From Oxyruncus cristatus (taxonomy: Eukaryota > Chordata > Aves > Passeriformes > Cotingidae), in assembly GCA_013399855.1 (NCBI GenBank), contig VXAY01001101.1:1075965-1139964 (forward strand): a stretch of 64,000 bases of DNA. Direction: 5' to 3'. The translations under genes and the position numbers were made by a program. Position 1 is the first letter of the stretch. Each line of letters opens with the position of its first letter. The notes under the pieces were generated by a model. It did not search any database. It saw only the letters and a list, made by a program, of their open reading frames with translations, and had not been told where the DNA came from. Positions 1 through 11,824 of the stretch are shown here, in pieces.

Positions 1-275
1 TTCTGGAGTCCTCCCAAGGACAGGCAATGGTTGACTCTGGGTAACACAAGCAAGAATAGAAGGACTGCAAAAGAATCTCCCCCAGTTCTGAATGACAGGT
101 ATGACTGAACAGCCCCAGCCAATACAGCAGAGCCCCTACCAGCAAAAGGGCTAAAGGTGGGGTTTAAAGCGACTTCCATTAAAGATGGAGATTGCTTGGC
201 AGTTCTGTGCTTCTCTTGCATTTGGTTAACTGTCTGCTGGATAAACTGAAGCGAGATGATTTTAAACTATTACAA
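1..275. other. Unique noncoding sequence
   Basis: No open frame longer than a few dozen codons, no RNA gene and no repeat was recognised. The sequence runs directly into the hairpin element that begins at 276. Confidence 0.6.
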
Positions 276-355
276 GTGTTCACACAGAAGTTCATTCTGG
301 TTTAAACTAAATTGGTTTTAATTTAAATTCATGTAACTTCTGTGTGGACGAGGCC
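276..355. mobile_element. MITE-like hairpin element (short nonautonomous DNA transposon relic)
   Basis: The ends are inverted repeats: CACACAGAAGTT at 281-292 is the exact reverse complement of AACTTCTGTGTG at 335-346, and similarity continues outward to about 276 and 355. The AT-rich interior is also roughly self-complementary, so the whole 80 bp could fold as one hairpin. The outer right end (TGTGTGGACGAGGCC) resembles the termini of small DNA-transposon relics that I recall as common in sauropsid genomes. There is no coding capacity and no clear target-site duplication. A chance palindrome is unlikely at this length, but the family is not identified. Confidence 0.5.
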
Positions 356-3032
356 TATTTTGCAGCAATGGTGAATTTATAGCATATGTGCTCCAAATGG
401 ACTATCATGCAAATTCTCTTGGTATTTGCTCCAAGTCCAGTTCCAGCTGTCGGTGGAGATGGAGGAGCAGAATAGGCAGCTCACATGGCCTCCCATGTAA
501 TGCAGATTGGATCTATTGTCAGTCAGATGGACTGGTGGTGTGGGAGCAGTGTGAAGCCAGTTTTTTCACTACATGGTGTGTAAAGCAATGAGGCAGACAA
601 AAGCTGGATTTAAATTAGGGAATATTTCTGCCAAATTTCATTCTCTGAAGCAGAGAAATAAAACATTTAATGTGTCTGGCAATGTTTATTCTGTGTACAA
701 TGTTCTAGCTGATCATAAAAGAAAAGCTATATCTGAACATTACCTAGAAACTTCATCATATTCTGAGGAGACGAGAGAGCATGATTCCATTATGATCTAA
801 AAACGTGTTAGACTGAGAAAGCGGATGCAGTTTGACAAGAAAACAAGATGACAAGAGAAAAAGAAAAACAAGTTTCTTTTCCATTATGTAGGAATTACCA
901 GTTACAATCGCAGCAAAATCTTATCTGCCACAAAGGCTCCATTTTGAAAGTCCTTGGTGTCCTCAATATCTTACTCAATGGCCAGAGGCTTCCTACTTTG
1001 ATGTTTTGCTGTGTATTCAAAGGGAAGCAAGATCCGAATGGCTGGAAAATGTGTGTGCTGCTCATGCAGTAACTGCATGTGCCTGCAAATGAAAGAATTT
1101 CTTGGCGGTGCACAGTGGGTATCTATGCTGATAAGTAGGTAATAACTCTCATTACATGTGTATTGGTCCATTGAAAATTTGGCCCTGAATTCTACTGGTG
1201 GAGTTCAGCTTGTATTTTCCATGACTTTTCCACTGTATCTTCTTAGAGGTTTGTCTTGAGTCATCCATTACCTTGACAGAAATAGAAGACAGGGTTAAAA
1301 TAATCCAAAGAAGTAATACTAGACGATTTTTAATTCCAAATGATTGAAAGAGCAAGTATTAGCTAATATGAATGAAAACATAGTTGTGCAATCCAAGTAA
1401 GAGAATGTCAAGAATAACAACTTTGTAACTAGATTTGGAAAAATATACAATACTTTCCTTTTTTTGCATAATAAATATGGTGAGGGTAGTCAAAAAGAAC
1501 ATTTTAAAAATGTTGTAACGTGTTTTTATTTCTACTGGATCAAAACAGCATTTGCTTCTTGAAATTAAATGGAATCTGATTGAGATTCTGTCGTTTCAGA
1601 AATGACTGAAATTACTGAAATTGTAATTTTTCTAATATACATAGAAATTCTCATATTGCATGTTGCTGAGGGCCTTGATATTTCACAAATTTGGGATCAT
1701 TAAGAATGTTTTCCATGTCAGAACTATACTAATTGTGACTGTGTTGATGACATCCACCATTCTACTTAAATTGAAAATCTCTGCTTACTAAAGAAGTTGG
1801 ACTCTGAGCTTAAGTCCTTGGTGACTGATTTGATTAGCCCATTTGAGTGAGAATAGGGCAACACAGGGGCTATGTTAATGGAACTTAAACAATAGGCCAT
1901 CACTAATCAGAGACCTCAAGGTTGAAGTGAGGTTAATTGTTATGCGGGTGGTATTTGAAAAGAAGTGTTGACTAGTGTAATGCACTATGGGACTGTAGCA
2001 TTTGAACATGCAGCCCTAAGGCCAGAGGTTTTGTTTAGTTTCCCAATGAAATTTAAAGCTACATTGTATACATCTCTAAACAACAGCCTATATGCTACTG
2101 CCTTTTGATACATCACAAGAGCAATTACTAATTGATAACAGAAATGAGCCCCCAGGCACGAAATTCAGATCCAAATCTGGTACTGGATTTAAATCCCTTT
2201 CTAAACTTGGTGAGGTGGGAATTGATTTAGTTTTGATTAAGCCCTTCATGAAATCCACACACAAGATTCAAATGACTGCTCCTGCCCCCTAAAGTGTAGA
2301 AAACTCTAAATTCAGTTTCAGTTTAGTTCTAGAGTGCACATTTGGTGGAAACACATGAGCCAACAACTACAATGTCAATGCAAAAACATTTTGGCATAAT
2401 TGAGAAAAACTGTTATTGATAATGCTGTGCAGACATGGATTTATATCTCAATATGAATGGCAGACGTTTTAGCTAGTTTTCTGAGACAATGCAGCTTGTG
2501 TGATAATACTGGTCTATCATCCATCCAGAAACTGTGAATCCGTAGAGACGGAAGTCTCAAACTTTGTGAAAATAGCCTTAGAAAAGACAGAGTTTCTTAG
2601 TAACCCAGTTGAAAGGGAGACTGCAGACTTGGCAGACTTTGGATGTAATATATACATTACATGAGCCTGCAATTCAGTGCAATAGAAACAGATCTTGTAA
2701 ACTGGATTGATACGTGCTTAGGCTCCTTACAACTTCATTTCATGTGGTTCACAGGACTTATTTTTAATTAAATAGAGTTTGGACCTCTGGGTTGAACGCC
2801 TCCACTGCATATGTGATGTAAAACTTTCTGTAAGGGATGTATTAGCTGTGCACTGGAAGACTGGCTGATGGTGCAGTCCTCCTGGTTGTTTTCAAGTACC
2901 ATTTTGGTGGTGGAGCACAGCTATAGGCTTAGTTTTCTCCATTTTCTCTGAAAGAATCTGATTTGCAACCACAGACTAGTGGGTGAAGCCCTTCTGCAAA
3001 TGAATGAGACGAGAAAGAAAACCAGCAAAATT
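356..3032. other. AT-rich noncoding stretch
   Basis: Open frames here are at most about 75 codons, with no protein-like composition, splice context or codon periodicity that I can see. About 2140-2290 (around CAGATCCAAATCTGG) has the monotonous look of an old interspersed repeat but was not assigned. Nothing else was recognised. Confidence 0.5.
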
Positions 3033-3061
3033 GGGCAGGGGAGGGGAGGTGTGGGAAGGGG
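3033..3061 (+). promoter_or_regulatory. G-quadruplex-forming motif
   Basis: Five G-runs of three or four lie within 29 bases, at 3033-3035, 3038-3041, 3043-3046, 3053-3055 and 3058-3061, separated by loops of 2, 1, 6 and 2 bases. This satisfies the usual G3+N1-7 rule on the plus strand with one spare run. No promoter or gene was recognised beside it, so any role in transcription or replication is unknown. Confidence 0.6.
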
Positions 3062-4282
3062 AACAACTCCAAAATCACTCAGGAATAAAAATGATTATTG
3101 TTTCTTCCAAAATATGGAAAATAATGACAAAGGCAAGGGGGCAAGAGGTGGTACAGGTGGAAACAAGAGACTTTTCCCCTCTTTTCCTATCAATCAACCA
3201 TTGTTTTTCAGAATGCAATTTTTTTTAGGAAGACAAATTTTCCATTTCTGTGGATGTAAAGTGGTACAGGAGCAGGGGCAGGGAGAATGTGCCGGCACAC
3301 ATAAAAATCAAGTAGGAGCATGGGAAACATAGGGACATTTTAACACAATCACATATGGAATTTACAAGGTCCTAAGTCATGAATAAGCGCCTTATTCACA
3401 GGAAGCCAATATTTTGATGTATTCCCACGGCAGAAACAAAATGATGGGCAAGAAATGGATAGGCACATAATACACACTCCAGTTGTCCTTTGCAGTCAGT
3501 GCCTTTCCCTAAAAAGAATCCTTTCTCTATTTTCATTTCTTCTGTCTAAATAATCAGTCCTCCCAAGGATACCCAATATTAGCAAAGTCTTTCCAATGTG
3601 ATCAGAAGAGTCACTGGGTGCTGTAGATAGAGCAGCTGGGGACCTTACAAAAACCAGTGATTCAAAGTATTTTAGCATAGTATCCCACACACCAAATGAC
3701 TACTTAAATGAAAGTTTAATTGCAACCCCTAGGGAAGGATGGAAGAAGGGTCAAACTGTTAGACACATGTGCTTTATTCTTTGTAACAAAAGCCTTTGAA
3801 TGTAAGTAAATGAACTCTGAAAAATAAAATGAAATTGTGTTTTGATGTTTGGGATATCGACTATATGGGAGCAGGGGAGCACAAAAGGAAACAAAGAGCA
3901 GGTTAAAAAAAAGCAGTTTGTTATCTACTACACCATGTATTTTTCCTTTAAAAATCCCAGCAGTGTTCAAACTACCTGCTTATGTTGAACTCTGGGCAAA
4001 TTCAGGGCTCAGGGTAAACTTGGCAGGGATTTCTTTACCTGCCTGTTTATTGATGCAGATATTGCAATGTTTAAAAAAAAAAAAAAATCACATGTTTTGG
4101 GTAGGTAGTACCTAAAGCTCCACATTTCCACTAGGACAGAATGTGCTCAGAGCTGTACAGATGCAGAAATAGACTGCTATTCTCAAAGAGCTGAATGTTC
4201 ACAAAAGGACCCAGCAGCCGACAGGTGGTTGCAGACTGGTTTTCTCAACGAGCATCCAGCCCAGCCAAGCGTGCCCTACTGA
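3062..4282. other. Noncoding stretch with a 15-A run
   Basis: An uninterrupted run of 15 A lies at 4073-4087. It has no polyadenylation signal at a suitable distance and no recognisable retroposed body in front of it, so it is treated as a simple homopolymer. A 117-codon frame starting near 2979 crosses the G-rich motif and shows no recognisable domain. Nothing else was identified. Confidence 0.5.
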
Positions 4283-4340
4283 AGAGTTGTCCCATTGAAG
4301 TCAAATGAGAGTATTTTCAAGTTTAAATGAGCTTGAAAAT
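4283..4340. repeat. Eroded sauropsid palindromic repeat fragment with a 9-bp inverted repeat
   Basis: CCCATTGAAGTCAAATGAGA at about 4291-4310 matches the core of a short interspersed family that I recall from birds, crocodilians and turtles (CCATTGAAGTCAATGGGA type). It is followed by ATTTTCAAG at 4313-4321 and its exact inverse CTTGAAAAT at 4332-4340, with a 10-base loop. Other degenerate copies in this window lie near 24.27, 29.39, 32.91, 38.42, 53.15, 56.85 and 59.69 kb. Confidence 0.4.
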
Positions 4341-4689
4341 TGCAAGAGACATTTCTCACTGTGTGGAGGCACTTTCTGAAAAAAAAAAGAGAGCAGAGCT
4401 GAATCCTCTGCTTCCAGAAGACATGAAATCCTTCTCCCCTGTATAAGGCAGGTGGTAAGAGGAATGAGGAGAAAATGTGTGTGGCAGAACAGGTGGCTTG
4501 TTCTCATTGGGATTAAATCTTTCAGGTCCACCTTTTACTCTGGAAACCACTCTTGCTTTCCATTCACACAGCCTAAGGGTAAGTCTGTCTTCCTTCTCTC
4601 TGTTGTGCTGTGAATTATTGATTATTCTAAATGTCTTTAGTGTTGGAGTTTCCTCCACACCTTTTCGCTCTGCCCATCAGTCACTGAGC
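4341..4689. other. Noncoding sequence
   Basis: Overlapping open frames of 70-100 codons occur on both strands. They have no recognisable domains and read like chance frames in a locally stop-poor stretch. No repeat was identified. Confidence 0.5.
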
Positions 4690-4900
4690 TGACTTACAAG
4701 TCACGGGGCCGTTCGGGGGAACTTAGATGAGCTTGGCTATCCGATCAAGTGCCACTAATTGAACAACTATGGAGATGCCAATTACATCTGTTTGGAAAGT
4801 ATTCTGAATTCCAGTCCCTCTATTTATGCAGTTCCCCTCCTTTGGCTCTAAAGATGTACACAAACAAGTGTTATCCATGGCAACTAGTGGAATAAATAGA
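4690..4900. promoter_or_regulatory. Candidate conserved noncoding element with an RFX-like site
   Basis: CpGs are retained in otherwise CpG-poor DNA (CACGGGGCCGTTCGG near 4704-4718, ATCCGATC near 4739-4746). The block also contains CACTAATTGA, a homeodomain-type core, near 4753, and CCATGGCAAC at 4875-4884, which gives a strong right half of an RFX X-box with an imperfect left half (GTTAT at 4870-4874). The text is complex and not repeat-like. Conservation cannot be tested here, so the element call is an inference. Confidence 0.3.
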
Positions 4901-6581
4901 CTTTTTCTGGAACTAGGAACTTTCTCAACTTTATAACGCACAACAGCTACAATGCCAGAGCTTGAATTCAGAAAGCCCTCTATAAATAAGAAATAGTTAT
5001 GGCTGCCCTCTCTAGGGCTCCCTTTTTTAAGTGAAAAATGTGGGTTCCAAGTTTCTGTCCCAGCAGTTTACCACTTTTCCCCGGTAATGAGTGAGGTATG
5101 AGCCATCTGCCGTTGTTATGCACCATGGCTGTTTTCACTACAGCCCACTACACTAAAGCCCAGCCTTTAATCTCACTCAGCATTCAGATCTGGGGATACC
5201 CATCTCTTTGCCAGGAAAGGTTCTTGGAGTTGTCAATTCACTATCTAGATTCATCTCATTACACTGTGAACTCCAGCCTCAGCCAAAACTACCACTGGAT
5301 TCAGGGGGAGATCTGATAGTGCTGAAAAACTAAATGGCTGGGCCCATGTGCTCATGCTGGAAAGGGTGACAAAAGAGGCATTACTTTTAACACCCTTACA
5401 TAAAAGAGGAATGCTGTAGTGTGTATGAGCCATGCCTAAAGTTGTGGTCCCCTTTCTACAGGGGTTTTCTTTTCTTTCTACATTGTTTTCTTTTGCAAAA
5501 AGCTTCAACATACATTAATTTAAATCTTACAGACATCAGAAGTTTATTTAAGGATTTACTATAATTTGGGGATAATCAAAACTTTCAGTAGTGTTACATC
5601 TTTTAAAAAACAACAGTAACTTAGGAAAGATCCTTCTGATTCACAGCTGAGCTCTAAGTTTCCTCAGCACACCACTCACCAGAGCTTTGATTCATTTTCC
5701 AGTGTCAGTAAAAGCTTTCAGATGTTTAACTAACTAAACATAAAAATTATTCTCTCTGATCTAGATACCTTTTGTGAGGCTGGTTTCAGCTAAATCATCT
5801 TATTTTTATACTTAAATTGACACAAGCCCAGTAATGAAATAATTTTTTTTATCTTTTGAACTGTATTTGTTGTTACTTTCTTCTGTCTCATCTCCCTGTG
5901 TTTCCAGGTAGTACAAAACCCCTCACACTACACTAAGCAAGCCAAGTTTAAAAATCCCCCAAAAACTACAGGGTGCATTCTGTGTGATGATTTAGGGTTT
6001 TCAAATCAGCCTTCAAAGATACTGTTTACATCCCCACATTGCAATCTGCAAATTAAACAAATTTTCCCCGAGGTGAAGTAAACTTACACTGGACAGCAGA
6101 CATTGCTAAACATGCCAGTGTGCCTGTTATATGGCCAAAGTGTTTATTCAACAGAAGCTTGGACGACAGCCACCACATCAATGTCACAGCCTCTCAGCAC
6201 ATGCGAAGAAAATACATGTGATACATAGCAAATTAGGTGTCCTGCTCTAGAAGGAGTGGAATGGGATTGATTTGCCACTTTTAGCAATGCTCTTTTACTG
6301 TCAACTTGGCTTTGAGAAAAGCATTAAAGATTCTTGTCACAGATGTTTCTTTCATAAACTGTTGTGGGAGAATGACATTCTGCAAAAATGGTTTACTACT
6401 CTGCTTTCTTCTCCTGGGAAAACAAAGTGCGCTAGTCAGCCCAGCCAAATGGGCTCAAGGAACGCTCTTCAGTTATACCACAATAGCATTAAGGATCATG
6501 ACATTTACAGAGCTGATCTTAGAAGCTCTCTTGGCAAATGTACAGTGTAGAGGTATTTATCCAAAGTGTGTGCCATTGAGG
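4901..6581. other. Noncoding sequence
   Basis: The longest frames are about 90-108 codons (near 6.3 kb) and resemble no family that I recognise. No RNA gene, repeat or regulatory motif stood out. Confidence 0.5.
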
Positions 6582-6613
6582 TTTTGGTTTTTTTTTTGTT
6601 TTGTTTTGTTTTG
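6582..6613 (+). repeat. Imperfect (TTTTG)n microsatellite with T-run
   Basis: Units of T-run plus G, regular TTTTG at the 3' part, make up about 32 bases. This is simple low-complexity DNA. Confidence 0.8.
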
Positions 6614-8639
6614 CATTAGTTCAGTGGGGTAAAATTGGCCGGTTGGGTGTTCAAAACTGAGAAGATAAAAAGGATTGAGCTTACACACCGTGTATTAAGT
6701 GAATGGTTCACACTGCATTTGAGTAATTAATCACCTTTAAACAAAACAAAAAAAAAGAGGGAAAGGAAAAAAAGAGGGAAATCTACTGCAGTAGTTAACA
6801 TATGAAGCCTCATTTGTGTTTACTCGAAGCTACTGGATTGCATAAAATGTAGTTTTGAGGTGAAATCACTTTTTAGATCACAAAGTAAGTCTTTGATCAA
6901 GGAAGCGTAATTTTAATTGCTTACATCTAGCTGAGAGAGATGGGAGAAGGGAAAGACAATGAATCTATTATTTTTAGGTCATAAACTTTACTTGAAAACA
7001 TTTTGAGAATGCAAATTTTCTTACTAAAACTCAAAAGGTTTTGTATGAGCATTTGCCATGCCATAAAAAAGAGTTACTATAGCAACAGCAACATCATATA
7101 GAATCTATGACTTGTAAAGCACATTCTGGAGAGAAGAAGTTATCCACATGTCACATTAATTTTCATACTTTATATAAAGTTAAATAAGCAAAAAATTCCT
7201 ATAATGTCTAGGTTTTTCTCATTTTGGAATGTTTACTTAAAGTAGTATTTTTTCTATATGCCTATAGGCCTATATTTGCAGAATAGTTTAAAATCTAAGA
7301 TTTTGGTGTTTCAGATGCACCCCTTGTTGTCCTCCATACAGCTCTCTGAGCTACTGAACTAATTTCTGCTAGAATAAAACACCACTAGGGGAATATGACA
7401 GAAATTCCAAGTTTGCTGTGATTATGAGCAGGATAAGTATTTTGCAGAAAGAAGCATCTCTTTGTGTTTGAACAGCAACAAACCTCAACATGTGATCCTG
7501 GGCTGCCCAGAAATGCTGCTGCCGCCCAGGGTATGTTGCTGGAGTGGGCGTGCAGGGGGAGAGGGAGCAGCTCCTCTGCTTCTCTTTTCCTGGGGCACTG
7601 CTTCAATAACATCATCATTAATGGTGCCAAAGGTGCATGAGGGCTGATGTATAAAGAAATGTTTACTGAAATAAGGGTGTCATTTCGGCAACAGCAAAAG
7701 AAATCTACGGTAACTGCAGGCCAAGCTGCAAGGTGAATGCTTAGAGGTGAGGTGTGAGCAACATGTTGTAGAGGTTTAGTGCAGTGTTGTGCAAGCATGT
7801 AATGAGTTGATAAGACTTGGTTTTGCGAGTAAGACAGCTTAGCACACATCCATTAAAAAAAAAAAAAAATGCTTAAACAAAGGTGATTCAGAGTTTGCAG
7901 AAGTGAAAAATTATTGGATTTATCACCCCAGCCGTTGGAAAGCCCAAAAGAACCTCACTGTACTCCAGCTTCCAGTGCTGTTCAGGCCTCCATCACCAGC
8001 TCTCTCAAAGAATTTCTTTCTACAAGCTGATATGGTTTGTCTTGTTTTTAAAGGTACTGTCCAGTGTCCTAGAAATAGGACAGTAAGAGACAGATTTTAT
8101 TTAATTTGAAGCTGTGACCGTGTGGTCCTGTCATTATGAACACAGTTATACTGAAAATATATGTTTTAGTTTCTAAGCTGGCTTGATTCCCAGATTGCAA
8201 TGTGGTAAGACTTTTGATTTGAGATATTAATCAAATGACAAGAATTTCATGCAAGATTTGCTTTCATAGAGGGCCCATGTAATCTATATCTTTCTTTTCT
8301 ACACCATTAATGTATTCAGGGGAGCCTTTTTTTTCCCTCCTTCTAAATGTCAACAAGTCTGATTAAGTGTAAGCAAGAAATCAGTGTTCCTTCTTCAGTA
8401 GTGTCTCAGTGCAGAGAGGACTTTCCAGAGAAGACAGTGTCATCTTTTAGACAGACTGTTCCCCAAAACCAGCATTTCTGGAATTCTGTGGCAGGTCAAG
8501 ACCGACTTTCTGACTGGGGAAAGGATAATTCTCTGACCGTAGCCCACAAAACATACCCTTGGTGAAAGTATTCGCCAGCCAGAAAATCAGTCCATAACCA
8601 CTTGTGAAATAGTTTCAGTGCACACTGGCATAGCTCCTG
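6614..8639. other. Noncoding sequence including the window's longest chance ORF and a 15-A run
   Basis: A minus-strand frame at 7385-7849 is open for 154 codons, the longest in the window. Its predicted protein is rich in Cys, His and Leu runs and shows no recognisable domain, signal peptide or conserved motif, so I do not call it a gene. The underlying DNA at about 7490-7720 is somewhat GC-richer and could be a regulatory element or noncoding exon. A run of 15 A at 7855-7869 follows it without a clear poly(A) signal. The rest shows nothing recognisable. Confidence 0.45.
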
Positions 8640-8905
8640 GGGAGGAACAGCGAACGATAGCCTGCATCCTCCCCGGGTCTCCATGGGGGGAGAAAGAGCA
8701 AAGCGAGCGTGTCCATTACTCATGACACACACACGCATGAGGTGGCAGCTGACAGTATCTGACAAGCTGCAGTCACAAGTACCCCCCAGCACATTGATCA
8801 GGTCCTGTGTGACTTTGCCATGTGAGGACAGACACCACAACTCCCCAGCTTGTGAGCTGGGTGCACCTGGTGTCACACGTGGCACGGGTACCTACTTTTG
8901 GGCTT
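8640..8905. other. GC-richer unassigned block
   Basis: This block is clearly GC-richer than its flanks and keeps a few CpGs. It includes CCCAGCT at 8843-8849 and the inverse AGCTGGG at 8854-8860. A minus-strand 129-codon frame (8496-8885) and a plus-strand frame overlap it, but neither looks like a known protein. It could be an old repeat, a noncoding exon or a regulatory element. I cannot decide which. Confidence 0.3.
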
Positions 8906-10002
8906 TACCCTGTCACCTGAGCATGGGGCATGGGACCTTTAATAAAAAAATTCCCAGTGAAGTGCTGGTTAAAATATGTTCCATGTGTTTCTGTAGAAAA
9001 AAAAAATAAAGAGAAAAGGATAAGATTAGAGGCTACTGAGCAGACCTATCTGGTGACATGAAAGCGATTAAGCTGGATTTCTCCATGAACTTCGGGAGTA
9101 ACACCTGGCTCTAAAAACCAAGCAACAAAATGCTGACATACTGCTGTTGACAAACATGGAAGGAACTGGATCATAATTCAGAAGTCCTTTTCCTTACCCC
9201 ATTTTTTGATTTTATATACACCACTATCTCCTCCAGAAAAATGTGGGGCTGTTTATCTTAAAATGTTCTTGAAAGGATTTTGTTAAATTTGTGATACAAC
9301 ACAGACACTGTCCAAAATTCCTTTCTTGGTGCTGTTATTTTGTCAGGTAATAAAAAGGGGAGAAAACAGCTATTTAAAGACTTTTGAATTATGTCACCAC
9401 TGAAAATAGTGTGGGAGCATCTAAAATAATCTCAATAATAATATCTGTCTGGTTGCTTTGCTTTTATTAGTTTATTCCATATCACCATTTTGTCTTAAGT
9501 TTTATATTTGGTTAGCACTTAACATAACACATGATGTTGTTAGAAAATTTTGATCCTTCATCTAGAAAAAACAGGGCCTAGTTTTAAATAAAGTAAAATG
9601 AAATCTGCAAAAACATTGGAAATACCCACAGATGTTGTAGATTGTCTTTAATGAAGTTCATAAACTTGAATTAAAGTCCCAAGTGGCTGTGTAGTTTGAC
9701 TACAGTCATCCCTCTTTCTGTCTCTAAATGCTTATTCAGGCAGGATTTTCCTGAAGGTAATATTCCGGAACAAATATTCTTTAGCTGAAGACCCATATTC
9801 CCACCTATTGGCCTGAAGATCATGCCTCGTAACCAATTACTTGTTATTAGAACGTTAATTATTTATTCATTTTCACAACTTACCTTCTTGCAGTCTGTCT
9901 ACACAAGCAGCAGAATGTGAATTTAAAAAAAATACATGATGAAACAGGTACAAATACCTGGCGGTTGAACTTTGAAAGCTGTGCAGTTGTTTACATGTTT
10001 AC
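8906..10002. other. AT-rich noncoding sequence
   Basis: No coding signal was seen. CAGGTA at 9945-9950 and TACCTG at 9955-9960 form a small inverted pair, a possible ZEB/Snail-type dimer site, just upstream of the MARE-like site. Nothing else was recognised. Confidence 0.5.
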
Positions 10003-10015
10003 TGCTGAGTCAGTG
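10003..10015 (+). promoter_or_regulatory. MAF/AP-1-type recognition site
   Basis: TGCTGAGTCAGTG matches the 13-base TPA-type MAF recognition element (TGCTGAGTCAGCA) at 11 of 13 positions and contains the perfect AP-1 heptamer TGAGTCA at 10006-10012. Such sites bind MAF, NRF2/NFE2 or FOS-JUN dimers. Occupancy is unknown, and a single site this long can occur by chance in large genomes. Confidence 0.35.
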
Positions 10016-11824
10016 AAGAAGAGACTAGGGGAAAAATCGTCTGTGCATGTATTTTCTTTCAAAACAGTAAAAAAAGGGATAAATACAGCTGATAAATTGT
10101 TCACAATGAACGATGTAATATACATCTACTGCGATTTGTATTAACTTCGTTGTTAATGGAACCAGATTTCAGGTCCTTGTGTCGGTATGTGTGACTTTTG
10201 CTTTCCATAAAGCACTGCATAGCTGTGGAGTCTAATGCTAGCTGGAAAACTCTCATAAACTCATAAATGATAGACATCTATATTGTAATGAAAAGGTCCA
10301 ACCAATTGATGAGTGGGCATAATGCCATTCAAGCAGATGGGTCTGAACAGCAGCAGCCAAAACATCAAGTAAGTCCATCAAATGGAGATGTTGAGGCTGG
10401 GTACATTTCACAGCCAGGAACATCGACTGTTAAGACTGTGTAATTAGCAGAATATGACACTATTAAACCAGCTCTGGGCTAGATTAATTCTGAAAAATGT
10501 AATAAATACCTTCCACATTATGGAAGGGAGAGCCTGAAAAGATGCCTGCCTTTACTAGGATATGACAGATGGAAGTCAGGATTTCCAAGCTGGGAGTTTG
10601 AGGTTTCCCTTTCAAGCAGATTCATAGCACAGTGCTGTATTTAGGTATTTCCAAGGCTATATAAGGGCAAACCCTTGCTTGCCTAAAATGAATGGCATGC
10701 TACTGCCATGGAAGAGGCTGCTTTCCACAGGAAGGTCCCACCTAACAAGAGCAAAGCTCCTCTTCCTGGCTAGCACTTGCAGAGTAGCATAGTGTCTGAA
10801 CACAGCTTTTAGTGATTAAAGGTTAATTTACTATACATCATAATTTAGTCATCCAATAAGAGAGTTAAAACAAGAAAATGTGACTTTAACTAAACGAATT
10901 GTGAAGATTATATCTGATAAACCCTACAGGAATTCAAATCATATTTCAATTCCATAAATTTGCTGCCCCAGAAACTGTGAATTACTCTGATTTTCTAACA
11001 CAAAACATATTTTCTTTGAGATTAATGGGAAATGTGCATTGTTTATAATAACTCAGATTTCATAAATTAGCAGTGATCATATTCTGGTTTCCATTTGCAT
11101 GCTTAGATTTTATCCCTCCCGGGGACACAGAGAAAACTACTGCTCAGATACCAGCTAAAATGGCAAAGAGATGACAGTTGCTTTGCAAGTGCCACCCTGG
11201 CAGGGCTCTTTCTTGGAATGGGATCTTTGAACTTTGCTTGTGGCACAAGAGGAGCTTTCCTGGAGAGGCACTAGGAAGAACAGTCTGAATGATACCTCCC
11301 TCTGTTACACTGTCTATTGTCTAGCAACAAATCCCAAGGCCTTGGTGAGTGAGTTGTAGTGAAACCCTATGGAAAATCACGTGAGTGGTGAACTGAGCAG
11401 TGCTTTGAAGAACAAATTTAGTACCCAGAGAGTGTATTGGTCAAGCTGGAGGAACCAGAGCTTTGTGTGCAGTCACATTGTTGGAATAGCTGGGGCATGA
11501 TGGAGAAGTTGCGTAGGTGCAGTGGTGTGATGGTTGCTCACAAGCTCTTCAGAATGAGCACCAGGCCAGGGTTTGCCTTGAGGAGAAGCAGAAGTGTCAG
11601 ATGAATGGATATCCTCTGTGGGATGGGCAACAGACTGGGTAAAAGTTTGAGAGGCAGGAGGAGAAGAGAGGGCAGTGAGGGTGCCATCATGGTGATAGTG
11701 AGTTGCAGACCAAACAGTCATGGTAGAGTCGTGAATGGCCTCCTTTAAACAAGTCATGGAAGTCTTTGTATCCCAGACTCTGGTTCTTAGGACTGACTTC
11801 AAGCTTGATGACATCTGATGGAAG
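10016..11824. other. Noncoding sequence upstream of the CR1 fragment
   Basis: A minus-strand frame of 113 codons (11473-11814) lies against the CR1 fragment and is Ser/Thr/His-rich without a recognisable domain. The DNA at about 11390-11820 is GC-richer and could be a more diverged part of the same insertion. CCTTCC and GGAAGG form a small inverted pair near 10509-10527. Otherwise nothing was recognised. Confidence 0.4.

Noticed and set aside
407..414. POU octamer ATGCAAAT (also near 7010, 19240, 52264, 62896)
   Set aside because: Several copies are expected in 64 kb of AT-rich DNA; no clustering.
4073..4087. A15 run as a retroposon poly(A) tail (also 7855-7869)
   Set aside because: No retroposed body, polyadenylation signal at normal distance or target-site duplication was seen.
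7385..7849. Longest open frame, 154 codons, minus strand
   Set aside because: No recognisable domain, odd Cys/His/Leu runs, no splice or promoter context. Frames of this size are expected by chance in 64 kb when GC rises locally.
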